Shown in pieces: positions 24,680 through 36,009 of a stretch of 64,000 nucleotides of DNA. How positions within the stretch are numbered: position 1 is the stretch's first letter; every line of letters begins with the position of its first letter. The stretch comes from Sycon ciliatum. Taxonomy: Eukaryota; Porifera; Calcarea; Leucosolenida; Sycettidae. The DNA is taken from positions 45,332,678 through 45,396,677 of the forward strand of contig NC_088643.1 in assembly GCF_964019385.1 (NCBI RefSeq), written 5' to 3'. Made by a program: the position numbers and the translations under genes. The notes beneath the pieces were generated by a model. It saw only the letters and a program-made list of their open reading frames with translations. It did no database searches and was not told the origin of the DNA.

Positions 24680-27600
24680 TTAGCACAAGTCTCCTTCGGC
24701 AAACTCATCATCATCGAATAGTTTCTCCTCACCAGCTTCTTCTTCTTTGGTAGTCTCATCCACAGGAGGAACGTCAACTGCGCTGGAAGAAACAGGTTCG
24801 TCACTTGTGGTCGCAGTGTCCTCCCTCTGCTGGGCACCACTGTTGCTTCCAAATAGATCAGAGCGATCTCGAGATGGATCGCTTCCACCCTTACCGCTGT
24901 CGGCTGGATCGCTGAACAAGGCTGCGCGTTCGTCGGCAGGTGGCATCCTCGCTGCCGCTGGGCTAGCCTTCGGAGGCGGATGATCGGCCGGCCTACTACT
25001 CTCTCTGCTCGTAGACGAGGCCGCGGTGCTGCGGGTGTTGCTGCTTGACGATGCTGGCACAGCAGGCGGTGGCGCCTCGCCAAACAGAGCTGCGCGATCC
25101 TCGGCTGCACGGGCCGGCGTAGCCTTGGAGGACACGGCCGCACGCACTGCCTCGTCAGACCCGGGCTTGCTCGCCCTCGAGTAGGTCTTAAGCTGTGCCC
25201 CCTGGGGAGGAGCAAGTGACGGGTCAGGCGGGGCCAGGTCCTGTGGTCCTCGGAGCGCTCGAGCGAGTCTTGCGATCTGTGAAGCACAACGGATTCGCCA
25301 CACCAATGTCAGAATTGTGCTTTTGAGAGGTTTGAAGTATCGATGTGTTTAGGTTTTAGAAGACTCAAATAAGATGTTCAGTCATGGCCTTAGACCATCC
25401 CACTATGCCTGCCTGCAATCCCTGCTTGGAGTCATGGCCTTAGACCATCCCAATATGCCTGCATGCAAGCCCTGCTTGGAGTCATGGCCTTAGACCATCC
25501 CAATATGCCTGCATGCAAGCCCTGCTTGGAAGCGGAAGGGTGTAACAGGTGTGCAATGTGACAAAAAAATCAGCAATGACAATTCAGTTACCTCTGTGCT
25601 AATGAAGGAGAAGTACTGGTCAGATGTTATTCTCTCTATCGCCTCGGTGTCTCCATCATCGTAGGCTTGCAGCAGGTCTTCTGCGAGAGCACCCGCATCA
25701 GAATCGCCAAACCCATCAATTCTACAGGGAAAAGACAAGAAACCAGTCACATACTGTACCTACAAAATTGAAGCATTCTGCTAGCAAACGGCAAACAGTA
25801 GCATAAACATGAAGTAACACTTAGCTACAGAATATATATATTAAAAAAGTGGCTTTACAACACCATTACCCATACCATCTCACGGATAGTAGCGATACGT
25901 GTAAGAGCTCAGAACTGACACGTAAACATGACCATAGACTAATAGAGCATACAGTTCTTACAGCACAGATTTCAGACCAAGGCAACCGTATGGCACAGAG
26001 CAGACAACAAAGATGGGAAATGTGTCTACTGCAGTCAGCGAACAGGCGCACATACGAGCCACTACTCACCCACATGCATCTCGGAAGAAGCGTTCACCAG
26101 CAACATAGTCATCCCGGCAGAGGTGCACCAGGACTATACTAAGGGCAATCTGCGCACACATGCACACACGCATACAAACACACACAGACCAGAATGAAGT
26201 TGAAACTTTCCAAAGAGTGCAAAGACCCTTCAGAGTTACTTATATTACGTAAGCACAATGCACCATCAGACACCCTCCCTCCCCCCCCCCCACACACACG
26301 AGTCGACGAACTAAGTTACTTGGTACGCTGGATACATTTTTTAAACCCAACCTAAAAGTAGACGCATGGAGAAAAAGGAGCAGAACATACCTTTGAGAGT
26401 TGTGCTATAAAGCTTACTATGTAAGTTTCGAACCACGTGAAACAAAGCGTATACAGTACTAGTAAGTCACAAGCCTGTTGGAAGCACTTTCCTCACTGCC
26501 ATATTCATCTTACCTTATGCATGATCTGATGATTGGATAGTTTTTCATTCAAAACAAGCTGATGCTCCATGGCCTTGACACAGTCATCAAACCTGAACAC
26601 ACAGAGAAGAGGCACACGGCCGACAAACTAAAACAAAGTATTCCCGCAAAGGGTTTATGAAGGTATTTTAAAAGGTATTCTATATGTAATGTTCAATTGG
26701 GCGTGCATGCTCGCACCTCGTAGTATACGAGTTTGTTTCTTTCTGTCATAAACAATAATCAATGGAGATTCACTGGTGAACATCATAACGGCTTCTAAAC
26801 CTATGACTTTTACGACATCTATTTCATCGGTTGCTTGCTGCATGGAAACTTCCTTTCTCTCTCTGGGACTCCCTAGTAGCTCATTGACATCACGCCAGCC
26901 TGCCCACACTACCAGTGGAGACTCTCAACAGGAGCACAGGCAGAGTAGAACACTCACTTTCTATACTTGACCATCAGCTGCACAGCCTTTGCCAAGCTCT
27001 CAGTTGCCTGACGGAGCTTCTCTGCATCCTGCATGTGAACACATGCACACACACACACCACCACATCCACACAGTTTAGACAAAGTAAAAGGGTACCGGT
27101 GTGTGTGTGTGTGTGTGCATGTTAGACTAAGATGAGTGAACGCATAGCCCTGGGCTCAGTCGGAAATAAAACCACACTCGTGTCCAAAAACCACCCAGAC
27201 CAAAATTAATAATCTGCTGTTAATAATGGACCCATTGCGCAATGACGTAAAAACACCCTTCACAGCCAAATATGGAATGCATGAGCAATGCTTGTGAGTA
27301 TGCTGGGATCAGGAGTGCACTGTTCAACCCCCCCCCCCCTCCCCTCCGGTGGCTGTGAAGGGTGTTTATGGTACAAATTACGTCATTGCGCAATGGGTCT
27401 ATTGTTATTCACAGGCACAACAGTTGAAAACAAGCACCAATAGGCAATAGGCAAGTCTCACCTCACTCAAGTCCGCTGCTGACAAATACATCTCTAAAGC
27501 CTTCCCGCCATTGAGGGGTTCAAGAATCCTGGGCGACGTACCAGTACCCATGTTGCAGACAGCACACAGCACATGACACAAGACAAAACACACATACACA

Positions 27601-30600
27601 CACACACACAAGCAAGTTGAAGGGACAGAATGCAGTGCACACATATTTAGCTCACAGCAGCAACGAATGGTAGAGCTACAGTGTTGGCGACTACTGATTA
27701 GGCCAATGCCACGGAACGACGTACATGGACACCATAATTTCCACGTGATCATCTAACTGCTACGTCGTACTGTTCAAGGACAAGCAGAGAAAACGCGCGT
27801 GGTCAAGATAAAGTGGACTCATAATGACCACTCATCACAGAGACGCATACGTACGGCATGTGGAATGCTGTGACAGGCATGTACACCGCATTATGAAGCA
27901 TATCGCTGCAGTGAACAGATCCCACAGCACTTACTTGCCAGCGCGATCCAGCATGATGCCGGCAGTGTCCACTGACCCATTCGCCCGGAACAACAGCCTG
28001 CAGCAGATTGAAAGATGAACAAAGCGCACGTACATGCATACGTTGAAGTACAGTATGTACGTATGCTGGCTGCTTCCATCGTGCAGCTCGTGCTTAGCTG
28101 CCAACCTAGCTGGCACTTGACCAATTCACAATTGTCAACCTGCAAACATGAGGAGCATGCCGAACCATTTCAGTCGGCAAGCCTGAAAGAAAGCACCATT
28201 CTTTGCCCAGTACACAGTGTTTCAGGGGCTGATGGTGGTCATGCGTTTGTCAAGTGGATGGGAATTGTGAGCTCTACGCTGGGATCAGCTCAGTAGTGGT
28301 CATTATGAGAAAAGAATCCTTCTGTTTCAAAGGAACGAATGTCCGAGCCTTCCATTTATTGCACATCATAATTGTTGAAGTCAGCCACCCAGCCGCATCA
28401 GAGACATCACAAATCTTACATGCTTACCCTGCTTGCTCAAAGAGATTTGCGGCCTCTTCACCTTGCTTCAACTCCTATACAAACCAGCAACAAAAATGCA
28501 AGACAGGCTGCTGTAAGATACAGAACAAATGTTTTGACCAGAGGCAATAATTACTTGTACACATGTACTTTCCGAGCAGCATTTAATAATTAGGAAATCA
28601 ATGCGATGGACTGTAAGTGACTTAGAAAAGAATATACGCGGAACCAACTGACCTTAGCCATCATGGCCGCCTGCTCAAAATACCTGCAGAAAAAGAACAC
28701 AGCGGCAAGCAAACAATGTCATGAATGTGGCATACACACGGGCTACTGACAATTGCTATCAGCCACAGCTTCTTCTAACACTAGTATGAGATCCAGCGCT
28801 TAAAAAAAATTGAATAGTCAAGGGTCAGGGCAAACCCTGTCTGCAGTCATTTCATCCTGTTGTTGATGTTGACTCTAAAAATATCATTACTGAAATCCGA
28901 AGCCATAACAAAATTACGGTTCGCGTGAGACTCGGTCAAACGGAAACAAATTGTATCCATAGGAACGCCACTACCGCCAAAGATCAAAGCACAGATGCAG
29001 CTCCTAAAGCAGTAGGATGAGAGTAGATTAGAACAGCCACAAAGTGGTCAAAGACAGAAATTCCCATTCACTGCATTCATGTCAGGCCACTGCTACAGTG
29101 CTACCAGTACAAAGTCTGAAGAGTAGTACAATAAAGGAAGAGCGCAAACAACACCACAACGTCCAGCTGGCTCACCTAGCGGGGACAATACGGTACTTAC
29201 TTGGCGGCATGGAAGTCACTGTAGTTATCAGCAGTGACGACAGCACAGCGTCAATGCAATAGGAGACAATCGATCAGCACACAGAATACAACAGGCAGCA
29301 GAAATACAAGAAGGGAAAAAAGAGGCACAGGAATACAAAAATGAATATTGCTAGATCATAGCGAACACGTATTGCATTCCATGAGTTTACACCAACACAA
29401 AGGCAGCACACGACGATTATGTACATTAAACCTTGACAATTCTACCCTCGTTTTGTGTAACTTCAGATACGTCCATGTCGATGTGTGGTAAGGAAATTAA
29501 TTTGCTTGCTAAAAGACGTAGACACCGCCCAAAAGTCCATTTTCTCCTGCATTCTCTAGGTGAATTTCAAAGTTTTAGGAAATTAGAGGCCACATGCCAT
29601 GTGATAAGAGTCATACTGTAGCTCAGTTGGTTAGAGCATTGCTCGCGAATAGCAAGGTCCCCCTGGTTCGAGTCCCGGTGGTGTGACTGATGATTTTTTC
29701 TTTCATATCTCGTTTGCAAGTGTTGAGTTTTGGAGAGAAAAGAGCAGTACGTGGCATGTGGCCTCTAATTTCCTAAAAATTCTCTAGGTGTTCCAAATAT
29801 TTGCACATTTTCAGTGGCATGGGGAAAATTCTGGGCACATTTCTGTTTCTGCCCTTCTAAGCCGATTGCTTCTGCTGATGGTGTTGTGGACGAACCTTTC
29901 CAGGGCCCGCGTCCATCTGAACATCATTTTTGCAATAACGTACACGTCATTGCCCAAAACGACTCAGAGAAGGGTTGCAGTACTGCAACATCCCAGACAA
30001 TTGATGTTGGTGACTCCCGTCCCATCAATCAAGCTCCGAGACGTTCGGCCCCTACTAAGGCAAATGAAGTACGGAAACACGTACAAGACATGTTGGACAA
30101 TGATGTGCTAGAACCCAGTACCTCCCCTTGGTCCAGCCCTGTGGTTTTAGTAGCGAAATCTGATGGCTCTACCCGGTTCTGCGTGGACTATTGGAAGTTG
30201 AATGCAGTGACACTGAAAGATGCCCATCCTTGCCCAAGGACAGATGACACCCTAGATCATCTTCGGGGCGCCCACTTTGTCAGTACTTTGGATCTCCAGT
30301 CAGGTTATTGGCAGGTGCCGATGGCTGAAGATTCAAAAGAGAAGACTGCTTTCAGTATGCCCGGTGGCTTGTTCCAATTCACGCGAATGCCCTTTGGACT
30401 CACAAATGCTCCGACCACTTTTCAGCGACTAATGAATGCAACCCTGCGCGGCTTGACCTTTGATGCCTGCCTTATCTATCAAGATGTCATTATTTTTAGA
30501 ACCTTTGACAAGCATCTTGATCGTCTCCGTAAAGTCTTGTCTTGCCCAGTCAAACTTCTCTACTTAAATCTTGTTCTAGAAACTGTTGAATATAACTCTT

Positions 30601-33600
30601 CTAATCCCAACTCTAATGGTGTACTTGTCAACTACGACTTTGCTACCCCACAATAGACAACATTGCCCAAACTGGGTGCGAAATACAACCCTGGCCCGGC
30701 TAAAGTCGATCTTCACATTGTCGACACAATCGACACGTTCGATATAATACTGCACATCCATCTTTTATTCCTCTAGTACAGGAGAGAGAAGGAACAGCAC
30801 ACTATAGTGCATTTGCCAAATCTGGGCCCATATGTTTTTCACAGTCTCTCTTTATTGCTAGTCAAGATCGTTAAGTCGATGACTTATATACATGTACAAT
30901 GTGGGTTAGAACAGAACAACAAGGACAATCAATACGATGGCCGTTTTTTGTGTTTTTGTTTAAGCCTAAGATGAAGTGAATGCAGTGAAAAGAGATCAAG
31001 ATACTTGAAATACGTGCAAAATGAAATTGTTAAGACACAGATATTTGACAGATCGCGTACAATATGCATTGACACAATACGTATGGTACTATTGTGCAAC
31101 ACATGGTTCCGTTGCTGTTCCTCTGCTAGAGATCCCCCACACACGTGCTACGCCGCGTGAATACAGCCTCTCCAAGCAGCTCCATCTTGGGCAATCATGA
31201 AGAGTTTGTCAAGATGGTGCATATATATGATGTATGTGTTGTCTGATGATTGCCTTAGCATTTAGCTACGTGCATGAAACGCAGCGTTACAACGTATGTT
31301 TCTATAATTGGTGAAACCATTCTTTTTGACCTTTGTGGTTACGCTCCGCCCCTGTGGTGTTGAGCACTGCTGAAACCTGGGTATACCCACTTATATGTAG
31401 ATTTAGTGTATCAAGAGCCCTGATTTGGCGAATGGACTATAGTAACGTTTCTTTGCGCCCCGTCAGAGATTAACTCTTGCAGTGCACATTCTGGATGCAG
31501 ATTTACTTCTGGAATTGCCCGAATGAGCGGATTGCGGCAACAGACAACTAGAATTTGTCGTGATTTCCGTACTCAAAATCCACTCGATAAAACCATGGAA
31601 AGAGATCACATAATTATACAGATCTTTGTTCGAACATGATTGAGAAACGAGAGATACCAGGTTCAAGTTCTGCTTGGAAGCGGAAGGATTTTTCCCAACC
31701 GTGCTGCGACCCCAGTTAATTGGGAACTCGTGGCCTGGCATGAGTAAAACATGGATGTGGCAAATGGGATTTAGGCCTTTGGCCTATGGTTGGTGGATCT
31801 GATCTATCCTCCCCCACCGTTTAGGAGCCGCATCTGACGCCTGATAATGGGGTGGTGGCGTCCCACGGAAGCGGAAAGGTGGTTCTTGATCAGGGAGTTG
31901 GACGACTCCTTGTTCTTGACCTGCCCGGTACGCGAACCCGTCGATTTTTTTGTTTTTGTTCGAATCACCCGTACATACAGTCAACTTCCCGAATAACGAC
32001 TGCGGATATAACGACAATTCGCGAATAACGACAGACTTTTCATGCCCAGAGCAAAGTCCATTCTAACTGTGCAGTCAACTTCGCTTATAACGACACTCGG
32101 CCCGGCATCAGAAAAGTGTCATTATTCACAAAGTATCGTTATACCCGAAGTCTCATTATAATTATGTATTACAGTTGGATGGGACTTTGCTCTGGGCATG
32201 GAAATTCTGTCGTTATTCGCGAATTGTCGCTATATCCGCAGTCGTTATTAGCCAAGTTGACTGTATACATATAATGGGACTTCGCGAATAAGGACACTTT
32301 TCTGATCCCCGGCCGAGTGTCGTTATACGCAACGTTGACTGTATGCAGTAGGCGCGAGTGGTGCCAAGAGAAATTAAAGAATGTAAGTTTGGAGCCTGCA
32401 CAGTCAAATATCGACGGTATGCCGTCGATGGACTAAAACGTTCGTAACTCACTCAAAATTTGACGGATTTCCACGATCGAAATATCTGGGGAGAAGCCGA
32501 AGAGCTCAGCTTTCTAATGCAACAATCGCCGAAGAGCTACGATGTCGCGTTGCAGAGATATCGCGCTCGACATTTCAGTCACGGCAAAAGTCGAACTTTT
32601 TCTCAGTGGCTGGCCTTGAGTGAGGGATTTCCCCTTGGATGACATGCTGATTCACCCAGGCACGCTTCCTGCACGTGGTCAGCATAAAACTAAACTCAGC
32701 GCAAACAAATTGAGCGTTCGGCGATGAATTCATGAATGAGAGTGAAATGGTTGGCGTCGAGGACATTTGCTCGTATATCCAGCTCTGTGGACTGTTCGAG
32801 GCGCTGTGGCGTTGGGTATGTGACTGTTGTGGGGTTGAATTTGAGCTCTAGTTACTCCGCTCGCGAAGAGCTTTCCAGGAAGCCCAAGATTATGGAAATC
32901 CAAAAACGAACACCAAAGTTATGCCCAAAATAAGGTAAAGAATATATCGCAATTGCAGTTGCATACAATTATCAGGATTATTTGGGTCTCCAAAGAGTTA
33001 AGCGGGATTCACAGAAGCTTTTTTGCGATGCGACACGCGATCTGCGATGGATGCGTGCGATGCGAACTCGCGAAATACCATTCACAGAAGAAGTCAGCGA
33101 TGCGACAAAGTCTTGCTGATTTGGGTACGTCACCATGATATTCGCGCGGTTTGATACAACTTGTACAAACTTATAGGCAACTCTTGAACCTTTGTACAAC
33201 TTTGCTGTAGAAAAGGTCAAAATCGTACGCCAAATCGCTTGTCGCATCGCATCGCAAAAGTTGAGCCAACCTCAACTTCTGCGATGGCCTGCGATGGCCC
33301 AGTTGCGGCAGTTGCGTGGGGTGCGACATGGCTGCGATTTGGGGGTTTCCCGGTTTCGCGTCTGTCGCATCGCAAAAAAGCTTCTGTGAATCCCGCTTTA
33401 AGCGAAGGCTATATACCTGCTTTATGCAGGTTGCTGCCAACGCGAACAAGCAAAATAATAATAATAATAATAATAAAAGTAGAAAGGAAAAGGACATATG
33501 GAAACGAGTTAAGAGTAACTCTCCACCACTGTAACTAGATACTATATACAGTCAGAAAGTCAGAAAGTCTGTCAGTTTTGTGCCTAGTTGGTGCACTTTC

Positions 33601-35092
33601 TGACTGTATATAGTATCTTGTTACAGTGGTGGAGAGTTACTCTTAACTCGTTTCCATATGTCCTTTTCCTTTCTACTTTTATTATTGGCTCAATACCCGA
33701 GTTTTAAATAATAATAAGTAAATTCTGGATTGAGAATTGGAAATTCCGCCTTCACTTCGGAGTTGGTGGAGTTGGATTCCGTGGATTCTAACAACAAAAT
33801 CCACGCAGTCGAATGGCATATGCATCGTAGGGGATTCTAGAATGGACAGAATTGCGTGGAATTGAACGTTCCCGACGTGCAACGGGCATCGTTTTCAGTC
33901 ATCACAAGCCTCACTGCAATACCTATTGTTACTCCCAAAATCTAAAAATGATCGAAGCTTACGGGCGTGATACAGTGGAGATTGGATATAACGATACTCC
34001 TTCGGGAGAGAACAACATGTCACTATATTCGATCTGTCACTATAAAACCCGATCTTCCAATTTAATAAGCAATACTGGTATGCATATCAAAATGCCAGGA
34101 ATTGATTGCAGATGCGCAATGTGCATAACTCATGTGGATTTCAGATGTGCATGTACATGTATGTGTCATTACGGCATGTATATGTACATCGTACTTCGGC
34201 TCTGCAGTACAGTGCACCGTGTCACGCTTGACCTGGAGATCCTCGCATGTGACACAGACATGTTCCATGCATGCCAGTCCACCTGATACATGTAGCGGAA
34301 TTGTGGCCTATGTATGGGGAAAGTCGTTATACTCGACGCATTTTCAGGTCGTTGGGCACCAAAAATGTGTCACTGCTTGTAAATCCGATCTGTCGTTATT
34401 TTCGCGGTCGTTATACCCGATCAAAATGTACGCAAAGGACTTGCTAAACGACTTGGGCAACAGAATTGTGTCGCTTAACTCAATTTGTCACTATAATTAT
34501 GCAAGGTCGTTATATCCGATCTCCACTGTATGTGTATTATTTGGTTGAAAGAAATTTCACAATTGAAAACATGTACTAGTACCTAACCTCTATGTCCCTT
34601 TGTGGCTGTTAGTATAGTATCCACCAAGGACTGCGCACTTAGCATTATTTATCTCCCATTTTATAATTGAGAATTTCTTCTAATTATAGGTAGCATAGGT
34701 ATAAAGAAAGAAATACGTCGTCCTACCTGCCACAACTTTCCAAGGCCTTGGCTGCCTTCACAAACGCAAGCTTCGCGTCCTCGTGTGCTCTAGCCACCTT
34801 GAAGCAGTTGGCTATGAAAGACAACCATTTATTTGAAACAAGCTTTTCAAATCCAGATCAATTTGGAGAGTGGATTGACAGCATAACAAACCTGCATCTT
34901 TGAAAGCTTGAGCTGCTCCCTCGTGGTCGGGTTTCCATTTGAAGAACCCCGTTTGGAGACTGCAAACACAGTATAGCAAAGTTTGAGAATGCTGCCTCTT
35001 GCTTATGGAGCCCTACTTTTTGCTCACCATTTGTCTCCAGCCGCCAAATGCTTACGGCCTTCCTGCACTTTCGCTTCATTCCTCGACGCCAT
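24680..35092 (-). CDS. NAPG: Gamma-SNAP (N-ethylmaleimide-sensitive factor attachment protein gamma), 13 exons
   Basis: Gamma-SNAP recruits the ATPase NSF to SNARE complexes for disassembly after membrane fusion. Exons on the minus strand: 35092-35028, 34959-34892, 34811-34727, 29218-29201, 28683-28653, 28474-28428, 27997-27935, 27528-27462, 27028-26958, 26592-26514, 26149-26070, 25721-25592 and 25276-24680. All introns are GT-AG and the joined frame is open for 466 residues. Family landmarks appear in order: TGFFKWKPD near residue 25, the short FHAAK exon, DTAGIMLDRAGK, EKLRQA, LVHLCRDDYVAGERF, LLQAYDDGD, and the characteristic acidic C-terminus ending GDLC. Exon 4 is only 18 bases. The oddity is the last exon: the tail is about 150 residues longer than in vertebrates (about 312 residues in total there) and carries EDRAALFG, DERAALFS and RDRSDLFG at about residues 327, 383 and 404. 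Intron 3 (29219-34726) is a transposon sink. Transcription diverges from the CK2 alpha gene. Confidence 0.93.
25381..25530. repeat. Three tandem 50-bp units in gamma-SNAP intron 12
   Basis: Units start GTCATGGCCTTAGACCATCC and end CCTGCTTGGA at 25381, 25431 and 25481. The second and third units are identical; the first differs at three or four bases. Confidence 0.9.
27222..27409. mobile_element. Hairpin-type MITE in gamma-SNAP intron 8
   Basis: Inverted arms of about 45 bases enclose a central spacer. The outer core CCCATTGCGCAATGACGT is itself palindromic in the middle, followed by ACACCCTTCACAGCCA and its complement. The right arm has a few extra bases. A poly-C tract lies near 27330. Flanks are AT-rich and no target duplication is certain. 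Confidence 0.6.
29573..29778. repeat. Inverted-repeat unit enclosing a tRNA-like sequence
   Basis: Arms of about 30 bases (29573-29603 and 29749-29778) are near-perfect reverse complements built around TAGGAAATTAGAGGCCACAT. The 12-base word ATTCTCTAGGTG occurs directly on both sides (29551-29562 and 29779-29790). The interior contains a tRNA-like sequence at 29612-29686. This looks like a small mobile unit that carries or was built around a tRNA gene. It lies in gamma-SNAP intron 3. Confidence 0.65.
29612..29686 (+). tRNA. tRNA-like sequence (possible pseudogene or tRNA-derived element)
   Basis: The 75 bases fold as a cloverleaf: a 7-bp acceptor stem CATACTG/TGGTGTG with G-U pairs, D arm GCTC/GAGC with a canonical AGTTGGTTA loop, anticodon stem TTGCT/AGCAA, and T loop TTCGAGT. 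The A box (TAGCTCAGTTGG) and B box (GGTTCGAGTCC) are intact, so RNA polymerase III could recognise it. The anticodon loop reads CGCGAAT, giving CGA with G instead of U at position 33; the T stem has one mismatch. CGA would mean serine, but there is no long variable arm. These oddities favour a tRNA-derived or decayed copy over a working gene. Confidence 0.5.
29814..30656 (+). pseudogene. Ty3/gypsy-type reverse transcriptase fragment
   Basis: The frame matches the N-terminal two thirds of a Ty3/gypsy pol reverse transcriptase domain: a SPWSSPVVLV start, the FCVDYxKLN region (Trp in place of the usual Arg), STLDLQSGYWQV, and MPFGLTNAP. The catalytic YxDD box reads YQDV, so the second metal-binding Asp is lost. 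Similarity stops soon after, around 30540, and no integrase, RNase H, gag or long terminal repeats are evident. It lies antisense to gamma-SNAP inside intron 3 and is an inactive remnant of an LTR retrotransposon. Confidence 0.85.
31978..32336. mobile_element. Self-nested pogo-like MITE (one copy inside an inverted copy)
   Basis: Ends start CAGTCAACTT next to TA and are rich in TATAACGAC, as in pogo/Tc1-mariner MITEs. A complete forward copy occupies about 32071-32263. Its left neighbour (31978-32064) is the reverse complement of its right half, and its right neighbour (32270-32336) is the reverse complement of its left half. The simplest reading is a forward copy inserted into the centre of an inverted copy. 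A relative lies at 51745-52108. Confidence 0.75.
33001..33397. mobile_element. 397-bp Harbinger-like MITE with TTA duplication
   Basis: Inverted termini of about 35 bases start AGCGGGATTCACAGAAGC and continue with TTTTTTGCGATGCGACA. TTA flanks both ends. The interior repeats GCGATG-type words several times. No coding capacity is apparent. It lies in gamma-SNAP intron 3. Confidence 0.75.
33466..33687. repeat. Long hairpin with arms of about 95 bases
   Basis: The left arm runs from an (AAT)n tract through AAAGTAGAAAGGAAAAGGAC, and the right arm is its reverse complement through to ATTATT. The loop is about 30 bases around TCTGTCAGTTTTGTGCC. The arms look close to perfect, so the event is recent. 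No coding function is seen. Confidence 0.8.
33973..34528. mobile_element. 556-bp pogo-like MITE, TA target
   Basis: Termini read CAGTGGAGAT, then Y and GGATATAACGA, inverted, each flanked by TA. The sub-terminal sequence is rich in GTCGTTAT words like the other pogo-like MITEs here, but the first ten bases differ, so it is a separate subfamily. It lies in gamma-SNAP intron 3. Confidence 0.75.
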
Positions 35093-35284
35093 TCTGACGC
35101 TCACTCACTGAGCAGTACTCGATCACTGAGCTGAGGTTGAGGTGTAGATAGACTGTAGTGTACTAGTGAACTGGTGAAAGGCGTGATCTGCACACTGCAC
35201 TGATGAGTAGATTTACTGACGTAGATCGATGATCGATGAACTGGCATAGCATGGTGATGTGAAGCTTGAAGATGAAGGTCAGAA

Positions 35285-35328
35285 CCAGGGAGTAGTAGAT
35301 CTATGCACTACGTAGATCTACTCCCTGG
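35285..35328. repeat. Short palindrome, CAGGGAGT family, copy 1
   Basis: CCAGGGAGTAGTAGATCT is mirrored by AGATCTACTCCCTGG around a spacer of about 11 bases. Related short palindromes lie at 35597, 45181 and 54422. Confidence 0.7.
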
Positions 35329-35430
35329 TCAGAACGACAGAAGGACGCGACTTTTACTACTCCCTGCAGCTGCACTGGTACATGGTGTAGGCTACGGTAT
35401 CCCGGTATGGTTTGAAAAATAATGTACTGT

Positions 35431-35501
35431 ACAACGCGTAGGTCTACACACGTCACGTCATTTTACTACAACGCGTAGGTCTACACACGTCACGTCATTT
35501 T
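35431..35501. repeat. 34-bp direct repeat, two copies
   Basis: The word starting ACAACGCGTAGGTCTACACA and ending GTCATTTT occurs at 35431-35464 and 35468-35501, separated by three bases. Each copy contains the ACACGTCACGTCATTT motif. Confidence 0.9.
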
Positions 35502-35671
35502 TTTTCAGGAATCCGGCCACAGTGCAGTGACAGCCGCACCGCGCCTAGCGCCTGCACATAATCAATTAATCATTGCACAAATACATACGATGACATCAGG
35601 GAGTCGTAAAATACCGGTATTTTACGACTCCTTGAATGACATAACAAAGCCCTAAACACGTCACGTCATTT
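35448..35671. promoter_or_regulatory. Three copies of ACACGTCACGTCATTT
   Basis: Exact 16-base copies lie at 35448-35463, 35485-35500 and 35656-35671. Two are inside the direct repeat, but the third stands alone in unrelated flanks. On the other strand the motif reads AAATGACGTGACGT, which contains TGACGTGA, a CREB/ATF or bZIP-like half-site pair. A role in driving one or both divergent genes is inference. Confidence 0.5.
35597..35634. repeat. Short palindrome, CAGGGAGT family, copy 2
   Basis: CAGGGAGTCGTAAAATACC continues into its own reverse complement; the arms are perfect apart from the outermost bases. The centre is ATACCGGTAT. Confidence 0.75.
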
Positions 35672-35909
35672 AATAAAGTCATAAAGACATAATCATAATG
35701 GCATACATTATTATGATCGATAGTTGATACGTACATACGCATGGCATGCACTGGTGCCAGGCATAATTATTACCATGTGCATAATCAAGAGTACATAACT
35801 CTATGTCAGTATGTTCTCTTGATATTGCACTGGTACCGCATATGCATTACCATACGTACCCGGACCCGGGGTACCCGTAGGCCGTACCCGTAGGCTTGCT
35901 ACACAGTGG

Positions 35910-36009
35910 CAGGGCTGGCAACTGAAATCCGACCCCCTGAGCGGGGCGCTCATATCGCAAAGAATGTGAACCCACCGATCAGGGGGTCGGATTTCAGTTG
36001 CCAGCACTG
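35910..36009. repeat. 100-bp hairpin with hAT-like ends
   Basis: CAGGGCTGGCAACTGAAATC and CGACCCCCTGA at the left are mirrored at the right up to CCAGCACTG. The loop is about 30 bases. The CAGGGCTGGCAAC terminus resembles hAT transposons, but I find no clear 8-bp duplication. Confidence 0.65.
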
